Positions 17,651 to 26,329 of a stretch of 64,000 bases of DNA are shown piece by piece. This DNA comes from Hyalangium ruber (GTDB taxonomy: Bacteria > Myxococcota > Myxococcia > Myxococcales > Myxococcaceae). The translations under genes and the position numbers were made by a program. Under the pieces are notes generated by a model. It did not search any database, was not told the origin of the DNA, and saw only the letters and a list, made by a program, of their open reading frames with translations. How positions within the stretch are numbered: position 1 is the first letter of the stretch; each line of letters opens with the position of its first letter. The stretch lies in assembly GCF_034259325.1 (NCBI RefSeq), contig NZ_JAXIVS010000003.1, positions 496,001 through 560,000 on the forward strand. Direction: 5' to 3'.

Positions 17651-18973
17651 ATGCGCGAGTACAACTTCGACGGTCTCGTTGGCCCCACCCACAATTATGG
17701 TGGCCTCTCGGTCGGCAACCTGGCTTCCACCACCCATGGGGGCCAGGCCAGCTATCCCCGCGAGGCGGCGCTCCAGGGCCTGGAGAAGATGCGCTTCGTC
17801 TCGGGGCTGGGGGTGGGCCAGGCGGTGCTGCCGCCTCAGCCGCGCCCCTCGCTGAAGACGCTGCGGTTGCTGGGCTTCAGCGGCACGGACGAGGAGGTCA
17901 TCACCCGCGCCGCCCGGGAGGCCGAGCACCTGCTGCGGCTCACCTCCAGCGCCGCCGCGATGTGGACGGCCAACGCCGCCACCGTGGCGCCCTCGGAGGA
18001 CACGGCGGACAAGCGGCTGCACCTGACGCCCGCCAACCTCCAGCAGATGTTCCACCGGGCCATCGAGGCGGAGACGACGCACTCGGTGCTGCGCGCCATC
18101 TTCGCGGACGAGGCGCGGTTCGCCGTCCACGCTCCCCTGCCCGGCGGAGGGCACTTCGCCGATGAGGGGGCGGCCAACCACACCCGCCTCGTGACGCCCG
18201 GGCACGCCGCGGTACACCTGCTGGCGTGGGGGCGCAGCCCGTGGAAGGACATTGTCGGGCCCAAGCGCTTCCCGGCGCGGCAGACGCTGGAGGCCAGCCA
18301 GGCGCTCGCGCGGCTGCACCAGTTGGACCCGGAGCGCACCCTGTTCCCCCAGCAACACCCGGAGGGCATCGACTCGGGAGCCTTCCACACGGACGTGGTG
18401 GCGGTGGGCAATGGCAGCTTCCTGATGCTGCACGAGCTGGCGTTCGCGGACGCGCCAGGCCTGCTGCGCACGCTGCGGGAGAAGCTGGGCGAGGGGTTCA
18501 CCTCCATCACGGCCACCGAGGCGGAGCTGCCGGTGAAGGACGCGGTGAAGTCGTACCCGTTCAACTCGCAGGTGCTCACCTTGCCGGACGGCGGCATGGC
18601 CATCGTGGCCCCGGTGGAGTGCCAGGAGACGGAGACGGCGCGGCGCTTCCTCGAGCGTGTGGTAGCCGAGAACAACCCGGTGAAGCGGGTGCATTACCTG
18701 GACGTGCGCCAGTCGATGAACAACGGCGGCGGCCCGGCGTGCCTGCGCCAGCGCATCTGGCTCACGGAGGAGGAGCGGGCCGCGGTGAAGGCCAACGTCT
18801 TCTACTCCCCTGCCCTACACGAGTCGCTCGCCGCCTGGGTGAGGAAGCATTACCGGGAGACGATGTACGCGAAGGATCTGCAGGATCCGAAGCTCGCGCG
18901 GGAGACGATGACGGCGCTCGATGAGCTGACGGGCATCCTCCAGCTCGGCAGCGTTTACGACTTCCAGCGCTGA
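17651..18973 (+). CDS. astB: N-succinylarginine dihydrolase
   Basis: 440 residues; hydrolyses N2-succinylarginine to succinylornithine, CO2 and ammonia in the arginine succinyltransferase (AST) pathway. It opens with YNFDGLVGPTHNYGGLSVGN, diagnostic of AstB. The catalytic Cys is C364 in NNGGGPACLRQR. Length matches the family. Other ast genes are not in the window, so either they lie elsewhere or the enzyme works outside a full AST pathway. The ATG 17651 start matches the family N-terminus; no strong ribosome site is seen. Confidence 0.95.
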   Translation: MREYNFDGLVGPTHNYGGLSVGNLASTTHGGQASYPREAALQGLEKMRFVSGLGVGQAVLPPQPRPSLKTLRLLGFSGTDEEVITRAAREAEHLLRLTSSAAAMWTANAATVAPSEDTADKRLHLTPANLQQMFHRAIEAETTHSVLRAIFADEARFAVHAPLPGGGHFADEGAANHTRLVTPGHAAVHLLAWGRSPWKDIVGPKRFPARQTLEASQALARLHQLDPERTLFPQQHPEGIDSGAFHTDVVAVGNGSFLMLHELAFADAPGLLRTLREKLGEGFTSITATEAELPVKDAVKSYPFNSQVLTLPDGGMAIVAPVECQETETARRFLERVVAENNPVKRVHYLDVRQSMNNGGGPACLRQRIWLTEEERAAVKANVFYSPALHESLAAWVRKHYRETMYAKDLQDPKLARETMTALDELTGILQLGSVYDFQR

Positions 18974-18991
18974 GACGCATGTCCGGCCGCC

Positions 18992-19012
18992 CCCCGAGGC
19001 ACACGCTCGGGG
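18992..19012 (+). terminator. Stem-loop terminator after astB
   Basis: A perfect 7-bp inverted repeat CCCCGAG / CTCGGGG with a 7-base loop, 18 bp after the astB stop. No U-run. It sits between astB and the small membrane peptide gene. Confidence 0.5.
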
Positions 19013-19034
19013 CTGGTGGCCTGAACGGTGGAGC

Positions 19035-19066
19035 TGACGCACCTTTTCAGGAGAGGAGGTGCGTCA
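19035..19066 (+). promoter_or_regulatory. Hairpin occluding a start codon
   Basis: TGACGCACCT (19035-19044) pairs perfectly with AGGTGCGTCA (19057-19066). The 3' arm covers the end of the Shine-Dalgarno AGGAGG (19054-19059) and the A of the ATG at 19066. The 12-base loop carries the rest of the ribosome site. Such a fold would lower translation of the 30-residue peptide unless opened. Seen in sequence; the regulatory role is inference. Confidence 0.6.
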
Positions 19067-19158
19067 TGGGCGACGCGGGATTCCTGACCTTGATCATGGT
19101 GCTGGCCGTCATCTGGTACGCCTCGATGCGGATGCACATGCCCCACCTGCACCACTGA
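19066..19158 (+). CDS. 30-residue membrane peptide with His/Met tail
   Basis: A complete 30-codon ORF. Residues 5-18 (GFLTLIMVLAVIWY) form one membrane segment, and the tail ASMRMHMPHLHH holds three Met and three His within its last ten residues. The ribosome site GAGAGGAGG is very strong, ten bases or fewer from ATG. The tail looks able to bind a soft or borderline metal (Cu, Ni, Zn); that is inference. No family is recognised. It could be a regulator or subunit of a membrane complex. It lies between astB and, convergently, the SUKH immunity gene. Confidence 0.6.
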   Translation: MGDAGFLTLIMVLAVIWYASMRMHMPHLHH

Positions 19159-19178
19159 GCGCCGAGCTCAAGGCACGC

Positions 19179-19628
19179 TCAGTCGTGCAGGCCCGCCAGG
19201 AAGTCCGAGAAGCTTTCCGCCAGCGGATAGAGATCGCACTCGACCGAGACGAGGACAATCCGAGGAGGGAGGGAACCCTCCCTGTAGTCGAAGCACACGG
19301 ACTCGCCCCCGGGAGTCGAGGCGAACGGATAGATCCCCTTGGGAACATGCGGCTTCAAGGCTTGATAGACGCCAAGCGCCAGGTATCCCTCCCGCCCCTC
19401 GTCCCGGGTGACGGTCAGCAGTTCGTTGATTGCGCTTTCCGATGTCGCGCCAACGCTGAAGACATTGGGCTGAGGTGTCATGCCTTGGTACTCGCTCACC
19501 AGTTCCTTGTACTCTTTGGGGAGAGTGACACCCCACTCCCGCTCGAGCGCCTCGATTTCATGAGGCTTCGCGGCTCGGGGCTCACCCCAGACGTAAGGCC
19601 GCCAGACGATCTCGCGGTTCCGCGTCAT
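19179..19628 (-). CDS. SMI1/KNR4 (SUKH) family immunity protein
   Basis: 149 residues. SUKH-type core: AKPHEIEALEREWGVTLPKE, then YKELVSEYQGMTP; and near the end PFASTPGGESVCFDYREGS and LAESFSDFLAGL. SUKH proteins commonly neutralise nuclease toxins encoded next to them. The start ATG 19628 overlaps the stop of the toxin gene (ATGA), so the two are translated together. It is the likely cognate immunity factor of the WHH nuclease lipoprotein. Confidence 0.88.
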   Translation of the reverse strand: MTRNREIVWRPYVWGEPRAAKPHEIEALEREWGVTLPKEYKELVSEYQGMTPQPNVFSVGATSESAINELLTVTRDEGREGYLALGVYQALKPHVPKGIYPFASTPGGESVCFDYREGSLPPRIVLVSVECDLYPLAESFSDFLAGLHD

Positions 19629-21139
19629 CTCGGGTATCCCCCGCCCCAGATCGCCATGCCGCCCGTATGAGGAATGGAGAGCCGGTGCTCCCCCTCTAGG
19701 ATGAGCTGCATGCGCCCGACGTCCTGATGGTGATGCCACCTGTAGCCAGCTGGCGCCGTATTCAACGTGGGGAGCGTGCCAGCCTCGGCTCCGGTGAACC
19801 CCAACTGTTTCGCAAGCCCTGAATCCTGTTGGATGGCTTGGGAGAGCCTCTCATTCGCGGCCCTGAAGTGCGCCTGGGGCTTCCCAGTCCCTATATGCAC
19901 ATCGTCGATCAGGGTTTCGAACTTCGGCTCGAACTCTGGGAATCCATCCTTGTCGAAGCGGAGGGTGTTCCTGCCGTCAGTCATCGTCTGCCCTGCGCGG
20001 TTCCTTCCCAGGTTCGGAATAAGAGTTGGAGGCTCCCGCGTCCGCTTGAAGGGCAGAATCTGTCCCTCCTCGGTCAAGCGGGGCTTACGCCAGGACTCGA
20101 TGGAACTCAGCCGGTACTTCGCGGGAGAGGGCGTGCCTTGGCCTCTACCACTCATGCCCTGGTGGGTCATGGCCAGAGCGTTGGGCGCCATGGAGACAGT
20201 CAGGATACGGCCCGTCACCTTGACGGTATGCACCTGCCCCACCGCTGATAGCACCAGGCCGCTCTCCGTCGCCGCCATGCGCGAGGCCTGGGTAAAACCC
20301 GGCAGGTTCATCCCCCCCAAAGCCTTGCCCCCCGCGGAGCCCAGGGCCGCTGTGGCGACCATGAGCAGCAGCCGAGTGACTTTCTCCCCCATGACCCGTC
20401 CATAGCGCTCACCCGCCTCGCGAAGTTCAGAGAAGGTGCGCGCCTGCCTTGCCTCTCGGTCCATGCGCCTCCAGCCTTCGATGAGGCTGACCACCGTGTC
20501 CCAGCCCAGGTAAGCCACCAGGGTCACGGTCAGCGCCAGAACGAACGCCTTGGAGATCGGCTCCGGTAGCACCAGCAGCGTCATGGCCATGGCGATCGAG
20601 CTCACCAGGGCCACTCTCAGTTGGGCAGGATCGAGCACCTCGCCCACGACGGCGGTGGTGCCCTCCCAGACGCCTGCTGAAGCCAAGGCGAAGGCCAGCT
20701 CTCGCTTCGCTTCATCGGTGAGATAGGGCCGGCCCTCGAGCAGGCTTGCGCAGTCACCAGGGGTACCTTGGCGCTCGCACCATTGGAGGTATTCGCCAAC
20801 CAGCGCAGCCCGTCCATCAGCCTGTCCGGGACGTCCCCAGGCGATGATGGCGAGTTGCTTCGTGGGCCGAGGAGGCAACATCTCCCGAAGCTCCCGAGCG
20901 AGCCGTACCATCGCCGCCTCGTACTCGGCTTGGGTCACCTCGACGGGAGCACGTCGGAGAGAAGGCCGCAGGACGCGTGGTGCGCCGTTGTCTGGATACA
21001 AGACGATGCGCGAACCTGTGTCCGTTGCATCTCCGCTTGTAGGCCGCCCGCTGTCCGTGGCGCAGGATGTGGCCAAGAGAACCCAGGCAAGCACAACGTA
21101 CCTACGCAGGTGCAAGCCCCTCGTCGCCTCCAAGGCCAT
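19625..21139 (-). CDS. SitA-like lipoprotein toxin with WHH nuclease domain
   Basis: 504 residues. The signal peptide ends in lipobox LATSC. The middle has hydrophobic segments (about 190-240 and 265-290) with PEPISKAF and ERYGRVMGEKVTRLLLMVAT, matching the lipoprotein at 5088-6467. The C-terminus carries the nuclease motif GYRWHHHQDVGRMQLI followed by HTGGMAIWGGG, the WHH group of HNH/ENDO VII endonuclease toxins. A SUKH gene overlaps its stop. Together this is a toxin-immunity pair; delivery by TraAB-dependent outer-membrane exchange, as for SitA, is inference. ATG 21139 puts the signal peptide in place. Confidence 0.85.
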   Translation of the reverse strand: MALEATRGLHLRRYVVLAWVLLATSCATDSGRPTSGDATDTGSRIVLYPDNGAPRVLRPSLRRAPVEVTQAEYEAAMVRLARELREMLPPRPTKQLAIIAWGRPGQADGRAALVGEYLQWCERQGTPGDCASLLEGRPYLTDEAKRELAFALASAGVWEGTTAVVGEVLDPAQLRVALVSSIAMAMTLLVLPEPISKAFVLALTVTLVAYLGWDTVVSLIEGWRRMDREARQARTFSELREAGERYGRVMGEKVTRLLLMVATAALGSAGGKALGGMNLPGFTQASRMAATESGLVLSAVGQVHTVKVTGRILTVSMAPNALAMTHQGMSGRGQGTPSPAKYRLSSIESWRKPRLTEEGQILPFKRTREPPTLIPNLGRNRAGQTMTDGRNTLRFDKDGFPEFEPKFETLIDDVHIGTGKPQAHFRAANERLSQAIQQDSGLAKQLGFTGAEAGTLPTLNTAPAGYRWHHHQDVGRMQLILEGEHRLSIPHTGGMAIWGGGYPR

Positions 21140-21157
21140 TCAACAAGTCCCCATGCC

Positions 21158-23776
21158 CTACGGGCTTTCGGAGCGGGTCCGCAGCAACTGCTCCACGTCC
21201 TGCTTGCCGGGATCCTCCATCAGCTGCTGCCGGTGCGCCTCCAGCAACCGCTTCTCCTCGGCCTCCAGGCGCTCCAGCCATGCCTCCCCCGCGCTTCGCG
21301 ACCCCTCAGGCTGGAGCTGCAGCCCCTTGCGTACAGCCCTCGCCGCGTCGCCCGGGCGGCGCAAGGCCTCCTGGAGCCGCGCCACCTGGAAGTGGGCCTC
21401 GGGAGCGGGCTCGAGCCGCGACACCGTCACGTAGCGCTCCAGTGCCCGTCCGAGCAGGCCGTCCCGCTCGAAGCACGCGCCCTCCAGCGCCAGCAACCGG
21501 GCCCGCTGCCGGTAGTCCGTCACGAAGCGACTGGACTGGTTCAGCACCTCTCGCGCCCGCCGCGTCAGCCCCGTGTCCAGCAGCTGGCTTGCCAGCGCGA
21601 ACGACATCTCCAGGTTGCCCGGAAAGCGAGGCAGGCTCTGCTCGAGGAGCTGGATGGCATCCTCGCGCCGTCCTTGTGCCCGGAGGATCTCCGCCCGCAG
21701 CAGCACCGGCTGCGGTGCCGCCGGAGCCCGGAGTTCGATCTCGGCACACAGCGCCTCCGCCACCCCCAGCTCACCGCGTCCCACGCGCATGCGCGCCTCG
21801 AGCTCCCAGAGCGCGAACACCCCAGGCGCCGCGTCGAAGCGCTCCCGGGCCCAGGCGAGCCAGTCCAGGGCCTGCTCCTGTCGCCCGGGCCGCGAAGCCA
21901 GCGCCAGCGCCAGCTGCGCCACCACCGTCGCGGAGTCCGGAGTGAGCGCCCGAAGCTCCTCCACGGTGCGTGTCTGCTCCAGGGCCTCACGCACCAACAC
22001 GCTCTCGTCTCCCGACTCGTGGGCGAACCGGTACTCCAGGAAGGCCTGGCCGCGACGCCCCAGCGCCAGCAACGCGCGCGCGGCGATGCGGTGCGAGGCC
22101 GTATCCGTCGGCCGCAGGTAGAGCGCTCGGTTGATGAAGGCGAGCGCTTCGCCCGCATTCGCCTGGCCCCCCGTGGCATACGCCGAGCCCACGAGGCCAT
22201 AGAGCAGGTAGTCCGACGGGTGCCGGTCGATGAGCCCCAACGCCCGTCCACGCACCTCCGCCAGCGGCGCCCGGGCGTGAACGAGTCCCGCAAGCTCCGC
22301 CTCCGCCGCCATCAACGTGTGCCGCCCTGGCACCAGCGCCACCAGCGCCACCACCGCCACCACCGCGGCCATGCCCATCCCGCGCGTGGCAGGCAGCCTC
22401 CACGTCCACCGTGGCGAGCCAGAAGCCTCACGCTCCTCCGGCCGAGCCACCGTGGCGAGCGCCACCCACGCGGCCACCGCGCACGCGGGCAGCTCCAGGC
22501 TGAAGTCAAAGAGGTTGTGCAGCCCCAACGCCAGCACCGCCGCGAGCACCGCCAGCTCCAAGCGCCCCAGCCGTGCTCCGCGCATCAGCCGCGTGAAGCC
22601 CCAGATGCCTACCGCCAGCAGCACCAGGCCCAGCACGCCGAACTCGGCCCCCAGCTGCAGCACCGCGTTCTCCGGATGCGTGAGGGTGTTGGGGTTGAGC
22701 GCCGTCTGGTAGCGCGGGAAGGCGGCCTCGAAGGCCCCACGCCCCATGCCCAACACCGGGAAGGAGCGCGCGGCCTCGGCCATCATCGGCCACAGGTCCA
22801 CCTTGCTGTGGCGCAGCTTCTCCACGCTGTCCACGCTGGCCGCCTCCGCCACCAGCTTCTCCCACGCCACATAGCCGCCCACCGCCAGCGTCGCGCCGAG
22901 CACGAGCAGGGCGAGCGGCCCCCGGCTCCAGGGAGAGGGCACCCGCTCCTCCTCCTCCTCGTCCCGCCGCTTCGCGCGCCGGCGCAACAGCCACACCGCC
23001 AGCACCCCCTGGCCGAAGAGGAAGAAGAGGATGCCCGCGCGCGAGAGCGAGAGCAGCACCCCGGCGCCCGACAGCAGCGCCGCCACCGCGAAGAGCACCG
23101 TGCGCTCGCGACGCGCGCTGGAGAGCATCAGGCCCAGCCCCACCGTGGCCGACAACGTCAGGAAGCCCGCCAGGTGGTTGGGGTTGCCGAACGGCGTCAC
23201 CAGCGGCGGCCGCGCGTGGGTGTAGCTCCGCAGGCCCACCAGCTCCGTGAGCCCCAGCAGCGAGTGCAGCAACCCCAGCAGCGTCACCGCCGCCCCGGTG
23301 AAGGCCAGCGTGGAGAGCAGCCGCTGCCGCGAGCGCCGCGAGCGGCACACCTCCACCGCCGAGAGGAAGGCCAGCACATAGGCCAGGTGCTTGGCGAGCT
23401 CCCGCCACGTGGCCGGCGGATCCAGGGACACGGGCCTCGCGGACGACAGGCCCAGGGGAACGAGCGCGAACTCCCGCAGCGCGGCGGCCTCGGGGCTCAC
23501 TACCGCGAGCAGCGCCGGAGGGAGCGGGATGAGCTGCAGCAGGCAAAGCACCGCGCTGGCCACCAGCGGCACCGCGAGCAACGGCACATGCAGCGAATGC
23601 CCCTGTCGCCGGGCCGCCTCCGCCGCCAGCACCGCCGCCAGGGCCGAGAGCCCCACCAGCGGCCAGAGCGCCCACGTCGCCGCGCCTCCGAGCGCCAGCG
23701 GCCCCGAGACGACGAGCCCCGCCAACACCGCTTCTGCGGCGATGCTGAACCGGGAGGTGCGGCGGGAGGAAGGCAT
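21158..23776 (-). CDS. O-antigen ligase/polymerase family protein with TPR domain
   Basis: 872 residues. The first ~450 hold 11-13 membrane segments and a large periplasmic loop with the Wzy_C/WaaL pattern (PFGNPNHLAGFL; LSLSRAG; later LTHPENAVLQLGAEFGVLGL). The last ~400 are helical TPR-like repeats (ALLALGRRGQAFLEYRFA, LLRAEILRAQGRREDAIQLL). Such proteins ligate or polymerise glycans at the periplasmic face of the inner membrane. The TPR half may bind partner proteins. It ends just upstream of the toxin gene on the same strand. UDP-glucose dehydrogenase follows about 1 kb away and fits an exopolysaccharide role. Confidence 0.82.
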   Translation of the reverse strand: MPSSRRTSRFSIAAEAVLAGLVVSGPLALGGAATWALWPLVGLSALAAVLAAEAARRQGHSLHVPLLAVPLVASAVLCLLQLIPLPPALLAVVSPEAAALREFALVPLGLSSARPVSLDPPATWRELAKHLAYVLAFLSAVEVCRSRRSRQRLLSTLAFTGAAVTLLGLLHSLLGLTELVGLRSYTHARPPLVTPFGNPNHLAGFLTLSATVGLGLMLSSARRERTVLFAVAALLSGAGVLLSLSRAGILFFLFGQGVLAVWLLRRRAKRRDEEEEERVPSPWSRGPLALLVLGATLAVGGYVAWEKLVAEAASVDSVEKLRHSKVDLWPMMAEAARSFPVLGMGRGAFEAAFPRYQTALNPNTLTHPENAVLQLGAEFGVLGLVLLAVGIWGFTRLMRGARLGRLELAVLAAVLALGLHNLFDFSLELPACAVAAWVALATVARPEEREASGSPRWTWRLPATRGMGMAAVVAVVALVALVPGRHTLMAAEAELAGLVHARAPLAEVRGRALGLIDRHPSDYLLYGLVGSAYATGGQANAGEALAFINRALYLRPTDTASHRIAARALLALGRRGQAFLEYRFAHESGDESVLVREALEQTRTVEELRALTPDSATVVAQLALALASRPGRQEQALDWLAWARERFDAAPGVFALWELEARMRVGRGELGVAEALCAEIELRAPAAPQPVLLRAEILRAQGRREDAIQLLEQSLPRFPGNLEMSFALASQLLDTGLTRRAREVLNQSSRFVTDYRQRARLLALEGACFERDGLLGRALERYVTVSRLEPAPEAHFQVARLQEALRRPGDAARAVRKGLQLQPEGSRSAGEAWLERLEAEEKRLLEAHRQQLMEDPGKQDVEQLLRTRSESP

Positions 23777-23871
23777 GAACGCGCCCGAACTATCTCACGA
23801 GCGCACCCGAATGCCTCCTTACCTTCACCTCAGGGAGCAGGCAGACAGGCGGCGCCTCCCTCGTTTCGCGC

Positions 23872-24492
23872 TCAGAAGGAGAGAGAGGCCACGGTGAGTG
23901 CGACCGCGGGGCGCTCCATGTTCCAGCGGTGAACACTGGCGTCGCCCCGGCGCTTGAGCTCCCGCAGCTCATCCTCCAGGCGCGTGCGCTCGCGGAGGAG
24001 CTCCTGCCGCTCGGCGCGCGCACCCGAGGAGGCGTTGATGCCCGTGACGATGCCGGCGATGAGCAGCACCACCCCCACGCCGCCCACGATGGTGGTGGCC
24101 GCGCCGATGGCGGTGAGCGTGCCGGCGATCTCCGCGGTCGACGCGGCGCCGATGATGAGCAGTGGCAGGCCCACCACCAGCAGCGGCGAGAGCACATAGC
24201 CGCTGTAGGTCATCACCACCGCGCCCACCGGCCAGTCCGTGTCCAGGGCCCGGATGCGCGAATTGAGCTCCTCCACCTGCGAGGTCAGCTCCCGGATGCG
24301 CGCATCCGGCGCGTTGACCAGGGGCGGCGGGCTGGTCACGGAGCCCGGGGCGGAGCGCCCCTCCGAGCCCGCCGGGGGAGTGGCCTGGGCCAGCAGCCGC
24401 ACGGAGGAGGGGCGCGACTCGGCGCCCACGGGTGACAGCAGCGAGGCCTGGCCAGGGGTGGCGGTGAGCAGGACGACGACGAGCGACAGCAT
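23872..24492 (-). CDS. Membrane protein with coiled coils, 206 aa
   Basis: A signal-peptide-like N-terminus, then a Pro/Ser-rich segment and a coiled coil (DARIRELTSQVEELNSRIRAL). Two hydrophobic stretches follow (about 95-120 and 128-150), then a second coiled coil (RQELLRERTRLEDELRELKRR). No catalytic motif. It may be an envelope scaffold. The function is unknown; it lies upstream of the O-antigen ligase gene with about 95 bp between, on the same strand. Confidence 0.75.
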   Translation of the reverse strand: MLSLVVVLLTATPGQASLLSPVGAESRPSSVRLLAQATPPAGSEGRSAPGSVTSPPPLVNAPDARIRELTSQVEELNSRIRALDTDWPVGAVVMTYSGYVLSPLLVVGLPLLIIGAASTAEIAGTLTAIGAATTIVGGVGVVLLIAGIVTGINASSGARAERQELLRERTRLEDELRELKRRGDASVHRWNMERPAVALTVASLSF

Positions 24493-24594
24493 GGAGTGGA
24501 TGCCTCCCGGAAGAAGAGCGGGCGGGCGACCCTAGCACCCGAGGCCTCCCGCTTCGCTTGCATCCGGGGTGGCATCTGGCATCTTCCGCCCCCC

Positions 24595-24867
24595 ATGCAC
24601 CGCTCCGTCGCCACCGCCGTGCTGTCCCTCGCCCTCCTGGCTCTCTCGGGCTGCAAGGGCCCGTGCCGCGAGCTGTCCGAGAAGCTGTGCGAGTGCTCCG
24701 CCAACACCCTCGAGCGCGAGGTGTGCATCCGCCGCGCCTCCAACGACGAGGCCTTCATCGAGCCCACCTCCCAGGACGAGGCGGTGTGCGAGCAGCGGCT
24801 GGAGACGTGCGACTGCAACAACCTCGAGACCGACGAGGGCAAGATCGCCTGCGGTCTGGCGCGCTGA
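24595..24867 (+). CDS. Cys-rich small lipoprotein, 90 aa
   Basis: A lipoprotein (LALLALSGC) with eight further cysteines in about 70 residues, arranged as C, CEC, C, C, CDC, C (GPCRELSEKLCEC... ETCDCNNLETDEGKIAC). The pattern suggests disulfide bonds or metal binding. Unknown family; small Cys-rich lipoproteins are common in myxobacteria. ATG 24595 is preceded by a weak site, but the signal peptide supports it. Divergent from the coiled-coil protein gene. Confidence 0.75.
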   Translation: MHRSVATAVLSLALLALSGCKGPCRELSEKLCECSANTLEREVCIRRASNDEAFIEPTSQDEAVCEQRLETCDCNNLETDEGKIACGLAR

Positions 24868-24922
24868 GCCTCCCGCCTCCGAGGGCGACGGGCGCAAGCC
24901 ACCGCGCCCGCCCAGGCCCTGC

Positions 24923-26224
24923 TCAGGAGCGGCCGATCCCCAGGTAGGTGAAGCCCAGCTCGCGCATACGCGCCGGGTCGTAGATGTTGCGCCCGTCGAA
25001 GATGACCGGCGCCTTCATCAGCGCCTTCATCCGCTCGAAGTCCGGGTGGCGGAACTCATTCCACTCGGTGACGACGAACAGCGCGTCGGCGCCCTCCAGC
25101 GCCTCGTACGGCAGCGACGCGTAGCGGATGCGGTCGCCGAAGTAGCGCCGGGCACTGCGCTCGGCCACCGGGTCGTGCGCCACCACCTGGGCGCCCTTGC
25201 CCAGCAGCCCCTCAATCACCTCGATGGAGGGCGCCTCGCGCATGTCGTCCGTCTTCGGCTTGAAGGCCAGGCCCCACACGCCGAAGGTGCGCCCCGCCAG
25301 CGAGCCGCCGAAGTGCTTGAGCGCCTTGTGGACCAGCAGCTTCTTCTGCCGCTCATTGGTGCGCTCCACGGCGCGCAGCAGGTCCAGCTCCAGCCCGCTC
25401 TCGCGCCCGGTGGCCACCAGCGCCTTCACGTCCTTGGGGAAGCACGAGCCGCCGTAGCCCACGCCCGGGAAGAGGAACGGGTAGCCGATGCGCCGGTCCG
25501 CCCCCAGCCCCTTGCGCACGAAGTCCACGTCCGCGCCCACCTTCTCGCAGAGCGCGGCGACGTCGTTCATGAAGGAGATGCGCGTGGCCAACATCGCGTT
25601 GGCCGCGTACTTCGTCATCTCCGCCGAGCGCGTATCCATATAGAAGATGGGGTTCTCGGTGCGCACGAAGGGCGCGTACAGCTCGCCCATCATCCGCCGC
25701 GCCCGCTCGGAGCTGGTGCCAATCACCACCCGGTCCGGCTTGAGGAAGTCCTCCAGCGCCGCGTTCTCCTTGAGGAACTCGGGGTTGGAGACGACGTCGA
25801 ACTCCACCTTCGTCACCTGGGCGATGGCCTCGCGCACCTTGTCCGCCGTGCCCACCGGCACGGTGCTCTTGTCCACCACCACCGTGTACTGGCGGAGGGC
25901 GCGGCCGATCTGCGCCGCCGCCTCCAGCACGTAGCGCAGGTCCGCGTCCCCGCTCTCGCTCTCGGGCGTGCCCACGGCGATGAACACCACCTGCGCCGGC
26001 CCCACCGCCGCCGCCAGGTCGGTGCTGAAGCTCAGCCGCCGCTCCCGCGCGTTCTTGCGGATGAGTTCCTCCAGCCCCGGCTCGTAGATGGGCACCTCGC
26101 CCGCGTTCAGCGAGCGGATCTTCCGCTCGTCGATGTCCACGCACGTGACGTCATTGCCCGAGTCGGCGAAGCAGGTTCCCGCGACGAGCCCGACATAGCC
26201 CGTTCCGATGATGGCGATACGCAT
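24923..26224 (-). CDS. ugd: UDP-glucose 6-dehydrogenase
   Basis: 433 residues. Oxidises UDP-glucose to UDP-glucuronate with NAD+, giving a precursor of acidic polysaccharides. N-terminal Rossmann motif GTGYVGLVAG; catalytic Cys C261 in GGSCFPKD; GLAFKPKTDDMREAPS in the C-terminal NAD/UDP domain. Family-typical length. Its neighbours (nucleotidyltransferase-like and O-antigen ligase genes) support a role in surface polysaccharide. Confidence 0.96.
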   Translation of the reverse strand: MRIAIIGTGYVGLVAGTCFADSGNDVTCVDIDERKIRSLNAGEVPIYEPGLEELIRKNARERRLSFSTDLAAAVGPAQVVFIAVGTPESESGDADLRYVLEAAAQIGRALRQYTVVVDKSTVPVGTADKVREAIAQVTKVEFDVVSNPEFLKENAALEDFLKPDRVVIGTSSERARRMMGELYAPFVRTENPIFYMDTRSAEMTKYAANAMLATRISFMNDVAALCEKVGADVDFVRKGLGADRRIGYPFLFPGVGYGGSCFPKDVKALVATGRESGLELDLLRAVERTNERQKKLLVHKALKHFGGSLAGRTFGVWGLAFKPKTDDMREAPSIEVIEGLLGKGAQVVAHDPVAERSARRYFGDRIRYASLPYEALEGADALFVVTEWNEFRHPDFERMKALMKAPVIFDGRNIYDPARMRELGFTYLGIGRS

Positions 26225-26329
26225 GAGACTCCCCAGACGGCGGATGCTCCCGCCTCATAGCCGGGGAGCGAGGCCAGGGGAAGACATGGGGACCTCTCCC
26301 TCCTGCCCGCCCGGCCAGCCGACAGGGGT

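Noticed and set aside
20768-23932. A 1054-residue open frame on the plus strand
   Set aside because: It is low-complexity (Arg/His/Pro/Gln-rich) and lies over the O-antigen ligase and toxin genes on the other strand; an antisense shadow of high GC3 DNA.
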